Part shown: piece by piece, positions 13,062 through 26,200 of the stretch
Layout of the letters: each line of letters starts with the position of its first letter
Numbering within the stretch: the stretch's first letter is position 1
NCBI GenBank assembly: GCA_022829145.1
Contig: CM040741.1
Location: 57,746,547 to 57,810,546, forward strand
DNA length: 64,000 nt
Source: Albula goreensis
Lineage: Eukaryota; Chordata; Actinopteri; Albuliformes; Albulidae
Reading direction: 5' to 3'
The notes under the pieces: generated by a model
Told to the model about the DNA's origin: nothing
What the model saw: only the letters and a program-made list of their open reading frames with translations
Database searches by the model: none
Made by a program: the position numbers and the translations under genes

Positions 13062-14363
13062 TCAGGGAATATTTGTATGACATATGTTCCATATTCTGAC
13101 AAAAACAATCAGCTCTTTAATCTTATGTTTACAATTCTGGAGGAGTAAGTCTATAGAGTACCAAAGCCTACCAAAGAGATTCACAGACCAATACATGACT
13201 GGTCAAAGAATCTATCCCAGAATACACTTAATTTTGCCTAATTAAAAATCTAGTTAAATGCTTCCTTTTGAAGAACGATACTCAACGCTATTTTCAATGG
13301 CTATTGATAATGCACCAGGACCTCTGTGGTGCATCAAAGAAGTTAGCAGTGAAGATCCCAGGGACGACAAAAGAATGAGATGGTTGTTCCTGGCACAATG
13401 TCTCTTTTACATTCTCTTTTTTCTCAAAGGGAAAAAACACGCCCTGGAGAAATATGTGAAAGTATAGGTTTTTCTATTTATTGCTGTTATCTGCATGTCA
13501 TAGTAAGTTCACTCGAGCACATGCACACAACAGACACCAGCAAACACAGAACACCAGACAGACCTTAATGATACGATCATCTCAAATTAGAAGTGATTCT
13601 GTTCAGTGTTGCCTCTGGTTTTGATGTACTCCACAAAACGACTGGCAAAACATCACTCAGTAAAATTTATAAAAGCCTGACGAAACACATACAAATAAGA
13701 AACCGATGGGGCTTAAATTTATTGTGTCAGACTTAGCGAAAAACGTATCTAATTTACTAATTATCAACTTAATACAACATCCTTACATGGTAAGTGATGA
13801 AGTATGTCTGATCATAAAAGACCAAAGAACACTAGGTGTTTATAATATTGCGTAATTACGAGTCAATAGCCTACATAGCGCAAAATATCTGAAATATGAA
13901 AAGATTTCATTTATAAATAGTTTATATTAGCCAGTTTAAGTTCTTAAGACTAATTATAATCAGCAATGTATTGCGGTAAATTTAATTACTTTTTTATAGC
14001 CTAACTTCAGCACATGAGCTCAACACTTACCGTGCCACCTAGAACCGTCTGTGAAGCATCCAAGTTTTAACTACAGCAGGACTCTATATCTCTGCAGATC
14101 GTATCATAGAGCGTAATGTATTGAGAGCGATTGCCATAATAAAAGGGAACGTTTACTAACGGTTTTACACTTTCAATAAGCTTTCGTTGCTTCGACGTCC
14201 AGTATTGAATAACATACCACGTACAGTGCCTGTACTTTCCTGTAACACAGAGGGGCTTCTGCAAACTTCTTGCAGACTGCTCACTGACATACCCCTGCGA
14301 CATTTCCGTATTATGTCCTTTTTGGTTAACAATATATAAACACATTGCCAGTAATTTACTTAC

Positions 14364-14406
14364 CAAGTACTATCAGAATGCTGAAATGCTCCACTCTGGC
14401 GAACAT
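14364..14406 (-). CDS. ITGA1: ITGA1 exon 1: start codon and signal peptide
   Basis: The ATG is the reverse complement of 14404-14406, with A at position -3, a fair Kozak context. The exon encodes MFARVEHFSILIVL plus one base (phase 1) and ends at a consensus donor, GTAAGT, at 14363-14358. The missing two bases come from exon 2 and restore an Ala codon, extending the hydrophobic run to ALLHCLLS before the mature FNVD start. This gives a signal peptide of about 22 residues, in line with human ITGA1, whose mature chain also begins FNVD (family knowledge). The start is supported because the frame is short, joins exon 2 in phase, and no other in-frame ATG in this exon would give a signal peptide. 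The 5' UTR start is not visible. Confidence 0.9.
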
Positions 14407-14980
14407 GTTTAGTCCTCCCTAATTTCCACCACAGGAGCTCAGATTCTTCCACCCTCCCAGTCAAACGCAAAACGATCAACTGAACAGCAGCGTCTCAAAG
14501 TCTCCAGAGGCGATGGGGTTGATTGAGCTACAACGAGAATTCGCCAGGCATTTCCTGTATGCTTGTATCTTGCGTTTGAAATATTTCACTGTGTCAAAGT
14601 GCCTCCTTGACAGTGATTATGGATTTATTCACGAAGAAGACGCAGTAGTTACAGGTTCTGCGTTTTAACAGAACAGCATCAATGTCGTGTATTTCAATTG
14701 AGTGGATGAGGCTGCAGACAGATATTATGGGTTTGCCCAGTGGGCAATGCAGATTTAAAGTAGGAGTTGACAAACAACCCATGGGAAAGTCTGACTTCCA
14801 GAGAGCCTCAGCTCAGTGATAGACGTCTGGAGATCTTATTTTAAATACTTTAAGCTTTGGAATGGATGCACGCTCTTCTAGCACGCTTTACCTCATGCAA
14901 TTTCATTTGTCATGCAAGATTTCATAGTCTTTCTACTTTACTGGAAACTGCTTTATATAACGATGCACGTTTTACAGTCT
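14407..14980 (-). promoter_or_regulatory. ITGA1: ITGA1 5' UTR and promoter-proximal region
   Basis: Sequence just upstream of the ITGA1 ATG. Between 14460 and 14590 there are more CpG dinucleotides than in the flanks, but not a clear CpG island. On the minus strand an ETS-like ACAGGAAATG lies near 14548-14557. A TATA-like word, TTATATAAAG, lies at 14960-14951, about 550 bp upstream of the ATG, and would imply a 5' UTR of roughly 500 nt if used. No initiator can be picked with confidence. The region is called by position; the motifs are only suggestive. Confidence 0.5.
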
Positions 14981-17526
14981 CATTACTTAAGTAACATCAG
15001 GTGGCACAGACACTGAAAAATGACAAAAACAACAACTTAGGTAATATAAAATGTTGCATCAGTTTGTTGCACATCAATAGTAAGAATCAATGGCACTGCA
15101 TGCAGAATTGCAATTTGGATTCATATGACAAATATTAACTCCCTCACTAGCTTTAAGACCAAAATGTATGCTCATAAATTCTGAATTTCTCTGCCTGGAA
15201 ATGCTAAATTAAGTGTGGTCTTAGACGACTGGTTTTAAAAAAAGTTCAGATGTATGGTCAAACCATCCCAGATATCCATACCAAGTTTCACTTAAGTGAG
15301 TGCTTGATGATGATTGGCTCAATTTTGGCACAGCTTAACTCAGTATTGCTGTTACATGTGGCATGTTTGTATGTGCAATGGAGTGTAAGACACAGTACCT
15401 CAGATTAAGTGTCGTCCATTCTGACCTCCTGTACTTCAACTCTGAGGTGTGGTGGCACTTGCCAGCCGCATGGGTTGGTCCCCTGGGAGTTTTGATGAAG
15501 GACAGGGTCTTAGATTGCAGGATTGAATTTCTGTCACATGACTAAAAGGAAAACAGAGGTTAACCCAGCTATGCTATATAGAGTGACCATCCATCCCATA
15601 TTTCCCAGAGCAGCCACATAGTTCAGCTTCTTCTCAGGTGCCCTGACTTTTTTGGGAAAAAGGTAAAATTGCATATATTTTCATTAATCTGTAAAATGTG
15701 GATAGTTCTTTTCCCCCATGGGTTCAGATTTTGCATATATCACTTTTGTACCCAGTTTTTACCCATTATTTGTGTGGGTATAGAATTGACATTAACTTTC
15801 TTCCACTTGGTTGGTCATGGCAAAATAGAAAGCTGGCAGTCCTATTGATATCCTAAAGTAATCCTCTGGAAATATTGTCACCTTATTGCCATAGTACTGT
15901 ATTACATAATTTGTCTGTTTTTAAAAGGCCATTTCAGGTCATTTACTATCTGTGGTGGAGTAGTGCCTCCCTCAACCACTAGCCACTTTACTAAGAAAAT
16001 ACAGCACCTTTGATACTTTAGCTGTGTGAATGTGCGGTACAGGCTTGCCAAATGATACGCTGTATTTGTAAAACTGCCCTTGCGTTAACTATAATCTAGT
16101 TATGGAAATGAAGTTGAATATAATGCTAATCAGTGATATGATTTTATAATTTTTGAATAAATCATTTAAGTAAGTGCTTCTTAGATTCTGAAATCATACC
16201 ACAAGTGTTTTTCAGAATATGTTGCTGAAAAGGTTGTTCTTTAAGATTGATTACAGAGTGCACTGTTTGGTGTTTTTGTGCGTTTACATGTATGAATGTG
16301 TGTGCATTCTTTTTTATGGTCACTGTTTACTAGGGTTGTAAATGTAACATGCTGTTGTCTACACTGTGTACAACATTATGGGGTGTTTTTCTAAACAGAA
16401 CATGCTCCAAAATAACAAGACCCTTTTATAGAGATGCATGTCTGTAAAAGTACAAATCCATTTGTGTAATACAGAAACATACATTTTTTATAAACCATTC
16501 AGAGAGTGTGTGTCAGAACTTTGGTAGGAGGCCCACTATAGGCATGATGGATTATGGACTCCAGTACTTACTATGAAATAACGAAAAGCTCTGTTAGTTT
16601 TGATTGGTTTGAATTGGTTAGTACATCTTAACCAATTGCCTCATAAAAGAAATAGTGTCTATATTGAATTTTGAAATGTACTGTTCCTTGCTTAATCTGA
16701 TGGAAAACATTTGTACGAATCAAACATTGTATTTTACTACATGTTCAAACAAGGAGTAAGATCTATTCTAGGACAGGTTTTCTCTCAGAAATCCAATAAA
16801 AAGGGGAGCAGAATTTTGTAAACACTTAAGTTTGGCCATATATAATGACTCATGCAGTGACTCTCCCCAGAATATAAAGTGGAATATCAGGGAATCTGAA
16901 CACGATGAAGTACGTTTCTTTTGGAGTCTAGGGTAGGCCACTAGTCACATTCCACAAAAAATGTTCCATAGTCTTACAAGCAAATATCTGTAGTTGGATG
17001 TGCACTTGCCTCAAATTTCTGCCACATTTGTAAGCAGAGTCTGAGATCCGGGATCCGCACCTCCTCGGGTGGTCTCCAGTGATAGTGTTAAGAGAAACTT
17101 CCTTTGGAATCTGACTTTTAGTCACATGGTAAGTAATTACATCAGAGGTCATAGGGCAGGAGGGCTCGGGTGTCTTTCTGACAACTGTCATTGCCAACAC
17201 ATACATCTGGAATAGCAGTTTGTTTATAATGTTGTGGTAGCGTTTTATGTCAAGTAACTGTGAATCATTTTCTTATATACCCAGGGATTTATTGAATCTT
17301 ATGTATTAATTTAGGCTTCTCCTTAGTTTCATTGCCCCCGTTATCAATCTATATTGACAACATAAAGGTTCTATCTATTGTACTATGTATCATGAGAATG
17401 CACCAAAGTTTTTCTTTAGTGCTTGTCCCATTTCTCTCCAGTTTAGAATACCCAATTATATTCACAAGCTTTGCTCATTGCTGTATCCTTTGCTAAGAGA
17501 GCATAGATAAGCACATGCTGTCCTCT

Positions 17527-17685
17527 GAAACACATTATATTAGCCACTACTTCATTTGACACCATAGTCCACAAGTTGAGCTTACACAGACATGAGGGGG
17601 AAGACATGTCATGTGAAACATTATGCAGGCAGAGTGTGGACACCTGACTGACCAACAGGGGTCACTGGTGAGCAATGAGACAAGA
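17527..17685 (+). repeat. Ancient interspersed repeat, copy A
   Basis: Aligns by eye over about 160 bp with 21069-21231. The shared core is CACAAGTTGAGC followed by a similar spacing of a GCAGG(G)CAGA word, a GACTG.CC/GGG word and TGAGTGAAGACAA/TGAGCAATGAGACAA. Identity is moderate, so the two are old members of one dispersed family in the same orientation. The family is not identified; no terminal repeats or poly-A tail are visible. Confidence 0.5.
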
Positions 17686-18144
17686 CTTTCAGTTCTGACT
17701 TGGCCTGCTCCCTCCTGGACAATGTCATTGACAGCTAAACCTGGAATGAATACCCATGGAGAGATTTTTTGGTAACTGAAATAATTGTAATACATATAGA
17801 CAAAGGAGATATTTACCATTACATGCAACCTATGATTGAATTGTGTTCACTGAACTGAACTCTCTTTTGTCTGTCAGCGAGACTCATTCCCCAAAAATGA
17901 AAAAGAGGAGAATGCTACAGTGTAAAGCAATAAAGAGAAACTTCATCTGCCTGATTTACATGTTTTTAATCTGCCAAAATAAATGAGGGATGTTACCGTT
18001 ACTTGTGCCACTATCTGATGTCACTGAAAACATTTCCTGCATTTTGTGATAGTGTACATGGGATACATGGTATCAGAATGTGCCTGTCACCAAAGGTTGA
18101 TCTGGAGAAATGCAGACTGAAAACATCTTTACTATAGTATAATG

Positions 18145-18174
18145 TTAACATAAGACAGCAAAGTCTTATGTTAA
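18145..18174. repeat. Perfect 12-bp inverted repeat with 6-nt loop
   Basis: TTAACATAAGAC, then AGCAAA, then GTCTTATGTTAA. The arms are fully complementary. No transposon ends, oligo-T tract or gene lie next to it, so a role is not implied. Confidence 0.8.
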
Positions 18175-20160
18175 GTCTTAGTAAAAAGAACTTTCATTTT
18201 GTAAAAGTTAATGAATGTAGTCAAAATGTATGTATGCAGCAACAAACAAAGAAACAAACATACACATTGAAGGGGCAAAACTTGGCAAAAGGAATATTCT
18301 TGTCAGTTAAACAAAATGCAATGTCCTCATTACATTAACATATATATGTATAATCAGTGTCGTGAAGACAGAGTCAAATGTGCTCCACCGATACTATTTG
18401 TTTTTCAGAACAAAGAATTTCAAAACAATGTTGCTCTCATATTTAAGAATTTTATTGCCACTGAAGTTTAATTTTACCCAAAAGGTGAACCTAAACCTTT
18501 GCTGGCCTTTCAGAGCAGGCTAAACCCAGACTGATTATCCTGCTTAAAAATGTTTATTATATGGATTAAAGATATTGATAAACATGAGTGATACCTCAAT
18601 ATTTTATAGGTGTGGTGGTGTCAGATGTCACTTAGATGTTTGTTGAAGGCTGTATTGAAAACTACCAAATTCCTTGTACTAATTTCCTGTGAAACCATGC
18701 TTTTCTATTTTCCAGAACTTAATCTTTACCTTATCTCAGTAAACATTTACAAAGGGGTGAAATGCCAAGAGGAATCCAATGGCAGACTAAGCAATGTTTC
18801 CAATGAATCTACAATCATAGCTGACCCTAAGTGTGCAATATGTACCTACTGTTTTATAGCTATAAATAGTATATAATTACATAAGATCCATGCAATTGCT
18901 TGGACTTAAACTATATTGTATGCTTATTTTTGGTGTGACTTGTTTTATAAAGTGCAATTAAATTACATTTTCATTTACTCTATTGATGAAAATATGAAAT
19001 TGACAGGAAAAAATGGAATATACTTACTTTCATGCATATTTAGCTGTTGCATTTTTCCAACTTAATTGTCTTTCAATACACGTACCTGGGCCATACCAAT
19101 ACTGAGTGTTCATTCTTTCTTTGTCAAGCAGCCAACCAGAAAAGACAGCTTATATGTACACAACTTAGCTCAGATTATAAAGTTAAAAAGCATTTATTTT
19201 TCAAAAGTGTACAGCATACAAGCTTATATGCATTAAATGCCTCCAGTCCCATCCCATTTCTGCCTGCAGTGTCATGTTAAATTTCTGCTTTTTCTGTGTA
19301 TCTGACTGTGACAAATTTAGAAACTGCTTATTAAAAACCATCTGAGATTTCCTCACCACGGAAGTGTTGCTGGGCAATAAGCCACTTTTCAACACGTAAG
19401 TCCTGTTATTTTGGATCTGCAAACATAAAATGTGTTTTAGTTCAACACAGGAGTCTTAGTTACTGAAATATTCAATATTCCTGTTCATATTTTCAAGCAC
19501 CGACAGTGATGTGAGAATAGAGATGTCCAGCATTTTGTAAGATCTATATGTTTTAACATCTTATCTGCAAAATCTATTAATAAGAATATTTATAATGTAA
19601 TTGCACTCATTTTCACATTAAAATTGACTGTGTTTCTATGGTTTGAAATATAATACTTAACTGATTATGTGTTTTGTGTAAAAATAAAGGCCCATAAATG
19701 GCTGCCCTTCATAGAAAAGTGAACCAGTTTCATTCTGCAAGTTTGGAAGTAGCCTCTATTGTTACATACTTCCTGGGTTGATCCATACTGAGTAAAAGAA
19801 AAGGAAAGGGAGTAACACATATTGTAGAAATTGGCAGCCAGTTACAAAGTACTGTTTATAATTAAAAAAATGTAAAACACTGCTTGGATTGAACAAAGCT
19901 GTATTTTTTACAGTCTGTCCAGCACACATGTTACATGTTGCATGGTCACACCCATTTAATATTTAGGTGGTGTATGGTTTAGGTTATGTAAGGTTTCAGG
20001 ACTTTATCTTTGTGGAACCTCAACCTTTTTTGAAGTTCCTTCAACAAGGGGCAGCTATGAAAACAGAGGTGCTTTTCAGTGTCATAACCCCTTTATATAG
20101 TGACCATCATGATCCACTAACCTTTGTGGAAACATTGAAAATTGACATAACATTGGAAAG

Positions 20161-20162
<2 letters not shown>

Positions 20163-20251
<89 letters not shown>
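20163..20251. repeat. (TG)n microsatellite, 89 bp pure
   Basis: About 44 uninterrupted TG units, the longest simple repeat in the window. Such purity implies recent expansion and length polymorphism. The frames of HTH and CVCV residues read across it are artefacts. Confidence 0.99.
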
Positions 20252-20253
<2 letters not shown>

Positions 20254-23200
20254 ATGTACCTTGTAACTGTGCCTTGCCAAACTGATGTCAGTTGTGTTGT
20301 GGTTACTTTGATACTTTGATGTCAGTGGTTTGTATCTGCACACCTGTGGGTTTGGGTGCCAGGTGTGTGATGAATGTCCGTTTGAATTACTTGAAAGCAA
20401 ATTCAGAAACATCATACTTATCTGGAATTGCCTCGAAGTCTGCATTCATACTTAATATTTGTTTTCCCATATTTACAGTCATATAAATTGTGTATCGTTG
20501 TTACACTATGTCATGGGGGTATGTTGGTTAATAAACAGTGATTTCGTGAAATTGTACTGTAAAGGTATTTTAATTTATTTTTATTATATTGGAAAGTGTT
20601 TGCTATGTGTTTTAAATGTATTCCAAACTATGTAATTTTCTATTTAACTAATACTAATTCTAAACACAGCTGTTCCAGGCTGTTTCAATGAATGTGAATT
20701 GACCTTCCCTTAGAAAAAAAAACCCAACCAAAGATTACATCAGGTTAATTGTTGTCCTTACTGTGAGCGTTCATTGGCTTGGAGTGAGGCAACAGCACTG
20801 AACTTCCTTTGATTGTGCTCTCAAAGAACACATGTTCTCACTTATTTGAATTAGACTAATGTCATGGATGTGTGGCTTTTTTTGGAATATGGTGACAAAT
20901 ACATTTGTCCTTGGCAGTATACCATAATGGGTTGCTTCCTATTTACTGCTCACGCTTTTAACACATTTTAGTCAGCCCTAATAGCCTCAACAGAACAGTT
21001 TTTTGTGCTTATTGCTGTGACCTTTGCTACGAGTCCACAACAGCACAGATGAGCATGCTCCATGCTCCGAAACCCTAGATGGCAATTACCACTTGTTTTT
21101 GCACCACAGTGCACAAGTTGAGCCTCCCCAGATGCAAGTCAGAGGAAGTAGCCTGTTGCACAATGTGTGCAGGGCAGACAGTGTGTGCTTGATTGACTGG
21201 GGAAAGTTGCTGATGAGTGAAGACAATCAAGAGGTATAATGAAAATGAGTTGCACATCTTCAGTAATGTTATAACCTGAGGGTAAGTTTCATACTCTGGA
21301 CAACTGTTGCCTACAGTAAACATATGATTTTAATTTTTTTTAAATCTGCAAAAAAAAAAAAAAAACAAACCCAAACATTCTTGCACAATATTTAAGGTCT
21401 ATCTCATATACAAGACTTATGGAGGCAGAATATAGAGCAGTTAGATCAAAATGACAGCAACCATGTCTTTAATACCATCTATTAGTTCATGTTTTCGTTT
21501 CTAAATATACCATTACGGCCTATGTAGCAATGCAATATAATCAGATAACACTGAAGCTGTGATTCTCTGGTCCACTCTGTATTCAAAGGACATGTGAGTT
21601 GCCTGGAAAATGTAACCAGATATACTGCAGTCCCACAAAACATGCAATCTTATGTAATCATGAAAATTTAATCATGTGTAACCATGGAATATTATTGATT
21701 TGCAAAGTTGTTTTCTGATTAACTAACAGCCATACTGTATTGGTGCACTTTAAAATATGCTTTCTACGCTAAATAATCACTAGTTTCAATCCCTGGGCAA
21801 ACAACAGATTTGATTATGTTCTTTCCATTTGAAGGCATGCCAGCCATTGCTTGTGTGGGCTATTTTTGCAAGAGAGCGTTTTTGTCATTACAAGATTGCC
21901 AGATCACCCTCAGAATTAAAGAGTACTTGACTTGGATTCTGTCCTTCTTATAGATATAGTATCATTAATTAGTATAAAGTGTAAAGTATAATGAATACAT
22001 AAACACAGCACATTCAAAATATGAAATTGCGTGGAACTCCAGATATCCACCTTCATGTGTATACCCAATGTTGCTAAAAAAGGAAACATAAACAGTCATC
22101 CATTTGTCACAATGTAAACGCATATGCATTTCACAGAGACATTTCAAGGGCATAAAGGAAAGACAAATGTTACAAGTGTCTGTGTTCTACTGTGCTGTAT
22201 GGATTTCTCTCTCTTAATTGGTTTACATTATCATTCAACTATTATCCATCGCTGGTGTCTCCTCCTCTGGTTCTCCAGTAACTGCATTTATAATAATTGA
22301 AAATCCATGAAGGTCCTCCACACAAAGGCATAAGCGCAATGCAGACAGAGTGGTGGGATCTTAGGAAAGGCAAATGCAGGTTAGATCATTATTGGTGTCT
22401 GCGCCCTAAATATACACCATTATAAATGAGGCCACTGTTATCCGATTGTTTCTTAGCCATGTTCATGCAAAGCCTGTTGAAAAAAGCTTTGTTTACTATC
22501 ATTTCAGACATTATTCCATGCCAACTAGACATGGGAAAAGTTTTGACTACCAGGCCTGTTCTACAGTATACACATTTTTGTCCACAGTGAAGCCTGTAGA
22601 GTGCAATCAATCATACGGTAAATGAGGTATGTACCCTTTAGTTTTTATCATAGGGGAAGAATTGAAATGTTTGAAGGGAAAGGGAAAATGCCAGTCAAAA
22701 CACAGATGTAGATAGAATTTGTTAATGAGCATTTTACGTTGTTTTTGGATGACCAGAGAAATGAAAAAATAGTAGAAATGTTTCAGATTCCAGAGCTTTT
22801 CCAGGGTTTGCTGGGTATGATCATGGATGAAGCTCACACTGTGCTTCCATGGTAATTCTCTTTTGATTAACTGGTTATTTGGTATTTGTATATCTTAGAG
22901 GGCAATGATATCTCACAGGCTTTTTAGGGCAAAAACCATTTTATGGTAGCTGGACAGTTCACTGGAAACCACTGGGGTATGAACGTGAAACCATTGCATT
23001 CAAATGGACAATTGAAAAGGGCCTTCTCATCTGTAACCAATAGGTCCTACTTTATGCAGCTATATTATTTTCTCCTTCCAGAAGAATAATGTTATCAATG
23101 TCAGAGTTTCTTTATAACTTTTCCGAACTGTATGTATGGATGAGAAAGCACAGTCCATTTGAGTTGTGCGTTGGTGGTAGGAGTGCATAAATGAATCCCA

Positions 23201-26200
23201 TGTTGCCTAATGTGGGGATATTGTCTTTAACAGGGGTGTCTGTTTTGGGTTTAAAGGGTCGCCCACTCCTGAAACAGGAAATGGTTGCAATATGGTTAGG
23301 ACTGTGGCTAGTTTAAAACCCAAGGGTGTGATTGAAGACTCTGCTGGGGCTGGAACTGGGGTTCAATGAGCAAAAATGTGTAAAGTGAAAAGTACAGCTG
23401 TTTTTCAAATGATATCTTGTGAAGATTCTTGTTATTTGTGCATCATCCGGTCTGCCAAAAGCTGACATCTTTCATGGGCGAACATGAGGCTGACATTTAT
23501 CAGAGTGTCAGGGGAAATTTAATCTCTTGAAAAATATCTAATACTGGGTTGGTGGCTTTTGCATCACAATGTGGGTATATACCATATGTGTACAGTTATG
23601 TAGTATGTTATTTTATTTTATGCAATGTCAGTATCAATGTTTCCTGTTATAATGGGGATGTCTTGTGCAAATAAATATAGACTTATGTTACATACAGAAG
23701 TACATACAAGTTTAATTATTATACTGTCAGTCGAAAGGAAGCAGAGAATAAATAGTAATTTTGTATGGAAACACAGGACACAGGCTACCCATAGAAAGTT
23801 CAGAGGAGAGTATGTGTCTTGTCATCTTGGAGAGTGTACAAATATGTTACCAACATGGTCAGAGAAGCAAGGCTCTTGGCTGGAATTGTCTGTGCAGGGA
23901 ATTGTTTGTATAAGACATATCTGAATACCTTTTGGGGATAATTTCTCTAGGGGCTTGGAAGACTTCAGAGTTTTCCTCAGAAACTCAAAGGACCCTGGAT
24001 GTAATTATTCATCAGGCCTTTAAGTGTTCATTGGTTTGTCTTTATGTGATATTTTCAACAGTTTTTGTTAGCTTTGCTGCACCACCCAGAATAAAGGCCC
24101 ACTCAAAAGCTTGTTGTAGTCTTTCTCACAAAACTTTATATGCTCATCATCATCAGTTTTTAGAAAGCTTCCCAGAAAATTCCTCTGGCCAAAGCGGTAC
24201 ACAGGGAATTAAATATATTTTTATTCTAAAACAGCATGTAGGGAACAACTGTGTCTCCCCACTGTTTTCTCACACTACTACTGAGGGGATTTCTTTGCAT
24301 TGTTAAGAGAGAGGGCAAAAGGGCAACTGTTTTTCCCCCGAACTGGGAATTGGGCCTGTGTGTGATCCTTGACATGACTTATGTTGACTTATGCCTCCCC
24401 TGCAAATTCAGATTCACTGCACTGGGAACACTGTTTTATCATGAAGATGTATTAAGCTAACAAAGTTTAACTGGTTCATAACGCATACCAGCAGGCCAGT
24501 GATTAAACAGGGAATACTCGCCATACAGTCATTTACGAGAGAATGAATTCTGAGCCATTGGTCACAGAACTGAAGCTATTTTTCTTCTCAACCAAGATGA
24601 TAGGAAGAAAGGAAATGGAGGTAAGATTTATCTACCTCCTTATCACTATCCAATTATGGTAACAATTTTTGGGAAATGTACCAAAAAAGGCAAGGGTTTT
24701 CACAGTAGTTAGATACTGAGAAAGTTTTATAGTTTGTAAACAATATGAACTAATTCATGAGCCATATATTTTAAAAATAAAATGGTATGTGCTCAATTTG
24801 AAGAGGTTTTTCATTCAACATTGGTGCCATTGAGGCATTATTAATAAAGTATAGCCCTTTACCCCCTTACTTATCACTATAACACTTTACACCATTTTAT
24901 TGGATTTCACCACTGATTCATTACAATCATTTTTGTTATACAAGCAAAGTGGGTTTCAGTTCCCTGGCCTTGTGCTGATTTAATACGACAACCTCATATT
25001 CAAATTATATCTTACGCTTGATTGCACCGCTCTACCTGACTGTCTGCACTGCTAAGGAGGAACCTGCACTACATAATGACAGCAATCCCTTGTGCAAACT
25101 GGAACTATTACTCGTTGTTAACACAATAAAAATCAATTAATGGAAACCCATACTTTAACTGTAAATGCCTGAATCCCCTAGTAAGACTTTTGGTCTACCA
25201 TGTCATGGGCATGGACATGCTAATAGAAATAGTATGGGATTGTATCCAGTGCAATCTGAATTGTAACCAGTTGAGTATTGTGTGAATCTCCCAAAAGAGC
25301 TGTTGAAATGTACATGCTGAGGGACATTACTCTTCAGAAGAGAGCTGGAAAAAAGGCAAACAGCTGCTGTACTGGATTACATTTCCTTTCCTCTGGAGTA
25401 AATGTGCAGTTATACCTGATTTATAGAGGCAGAAAAAAGGTCTATGTACATATTGCAAAACCCAGTTCTCACTGCAGGTTCTTATTATGTACTGGAGCTT
25501 ATCTTACCCTTGGTTGAAAGGCCACCTTCCCTATTGGCTAGGTCAATGGCGATATGAAGACTGAAGACCAGAATGATAGCTGCAGATTCTCATTGTGCCA
25601 GGTAGCAGAGTAATTGATATTTAACCTACTAGATTTTCTCAGTGACAGGTAGTTTACCATTTTCTTTGTACAGATCCAAGTTCACACCAGCCAATGATAT
25701 CAGAGCACTTTCATTTCTCCTGTTGGTTGCTCTTTTTGGACCATAGACCATGCCCTGTAAGACAAATATAGCTCATTAATACACATATTAATACACATGA
25801 ATGTGGCAAATAAAGAAGGTATTAAATTGCTTTCAAACTGTAAAACTACCTTTAATGGAATACTGGAAAAGCAACCCAGTGAATCAGTTCTAATGTAAAA
25901 TTAATAATTCTGTCCAGAAGATGGTGCTGTTTTCCAGAAAAGTCTTCCATAGGGATAAAAGGTGCATGACAGTAGTTGCGAAGAGCACAAACATTGTTAG
26001 AGCAACTGAAAATCAAACAAAAGTTGTTTCATTTAACTAGGTGAGACACATACTTGAAGTATTTACATTTGCACCCTTCTAAAGATATTCCCTCATACAA
26101 AGGCAATTAATGTTTCAGAATTTTACTGTAACATCACTTGCAAAATACACAAACCGACTGCAGACCCCTCCACCCGTCACCACCATTTCCTTTGTGTCCT

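Larger units (their letters stand above)
3862..14363 (-). other. ITGA1: ITGA1 intron 1 (10,502 bp)
   Basis: A phase-1 intron with GT-AG ends. It is mostly AT-rich unique sequence. Visible content is a (GA)n/(TTA)n compound microsatellite at 12968-13061 and a more GC-balanced block at about 10790-11190 holding several CACGTG-like and CAGCTG-like words. Open frames at about 7190-7460, 8380-8780 and 10650-11160 have no recognisable domain and no supporting splice pattern, so I treat them as chance frames. Mammalian PELO sits in ITGA1 intron 1, but no pelota frame is seen here. Confidence 0.85.
1..14406 (-). other. ITGA1: ITGA1 gene, 5' part (exons 1-3 and introns), continues off the left edge
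   Basis: Gene-level entry. Three minus-strand exons (14364-14406, 3741-3861, 386-498) have matching splice phases and together encode the signal peptide and the first beta-propeller blade of integrin alpha-1. With beta-1 this protein forms a cell-surface receptor for collagen and laminin. Words seen in the joined frame, such as FGYTVQQ, GSPLVGQP and RTGDVYKCPVG, fit alpha-1 better than the paralogues alpha-2, alpha-10 or alpha-11, where this stretch differs (family knowledge). The remaining propeller blades, the inserted alpha-I domain, the leg domains, the transmembrane helix and the tail must lie to the left of base 1. I see no frameshift or in-frame stop, so the gene looks functional. Confidence 0.95.
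14981..20162. other. Intergenic, upstream of ITGA1: mostly unique AT-rich sequence
   Basis: No coding exon is recognised. The stretch holds one copy of a diverged interspersed repeat (17527-17685), a perfect 12-bp inverted repeat (18145-18174) and short A/T runs. Frames near 16930-17210 and 17440-17830 have no known domain. Confidence 0.6.

Noticed and set aside
20107-20445. Frames rich in HTH or CVCV residues
   Set aside because: Pure translation of the (TG)n microsatellite.
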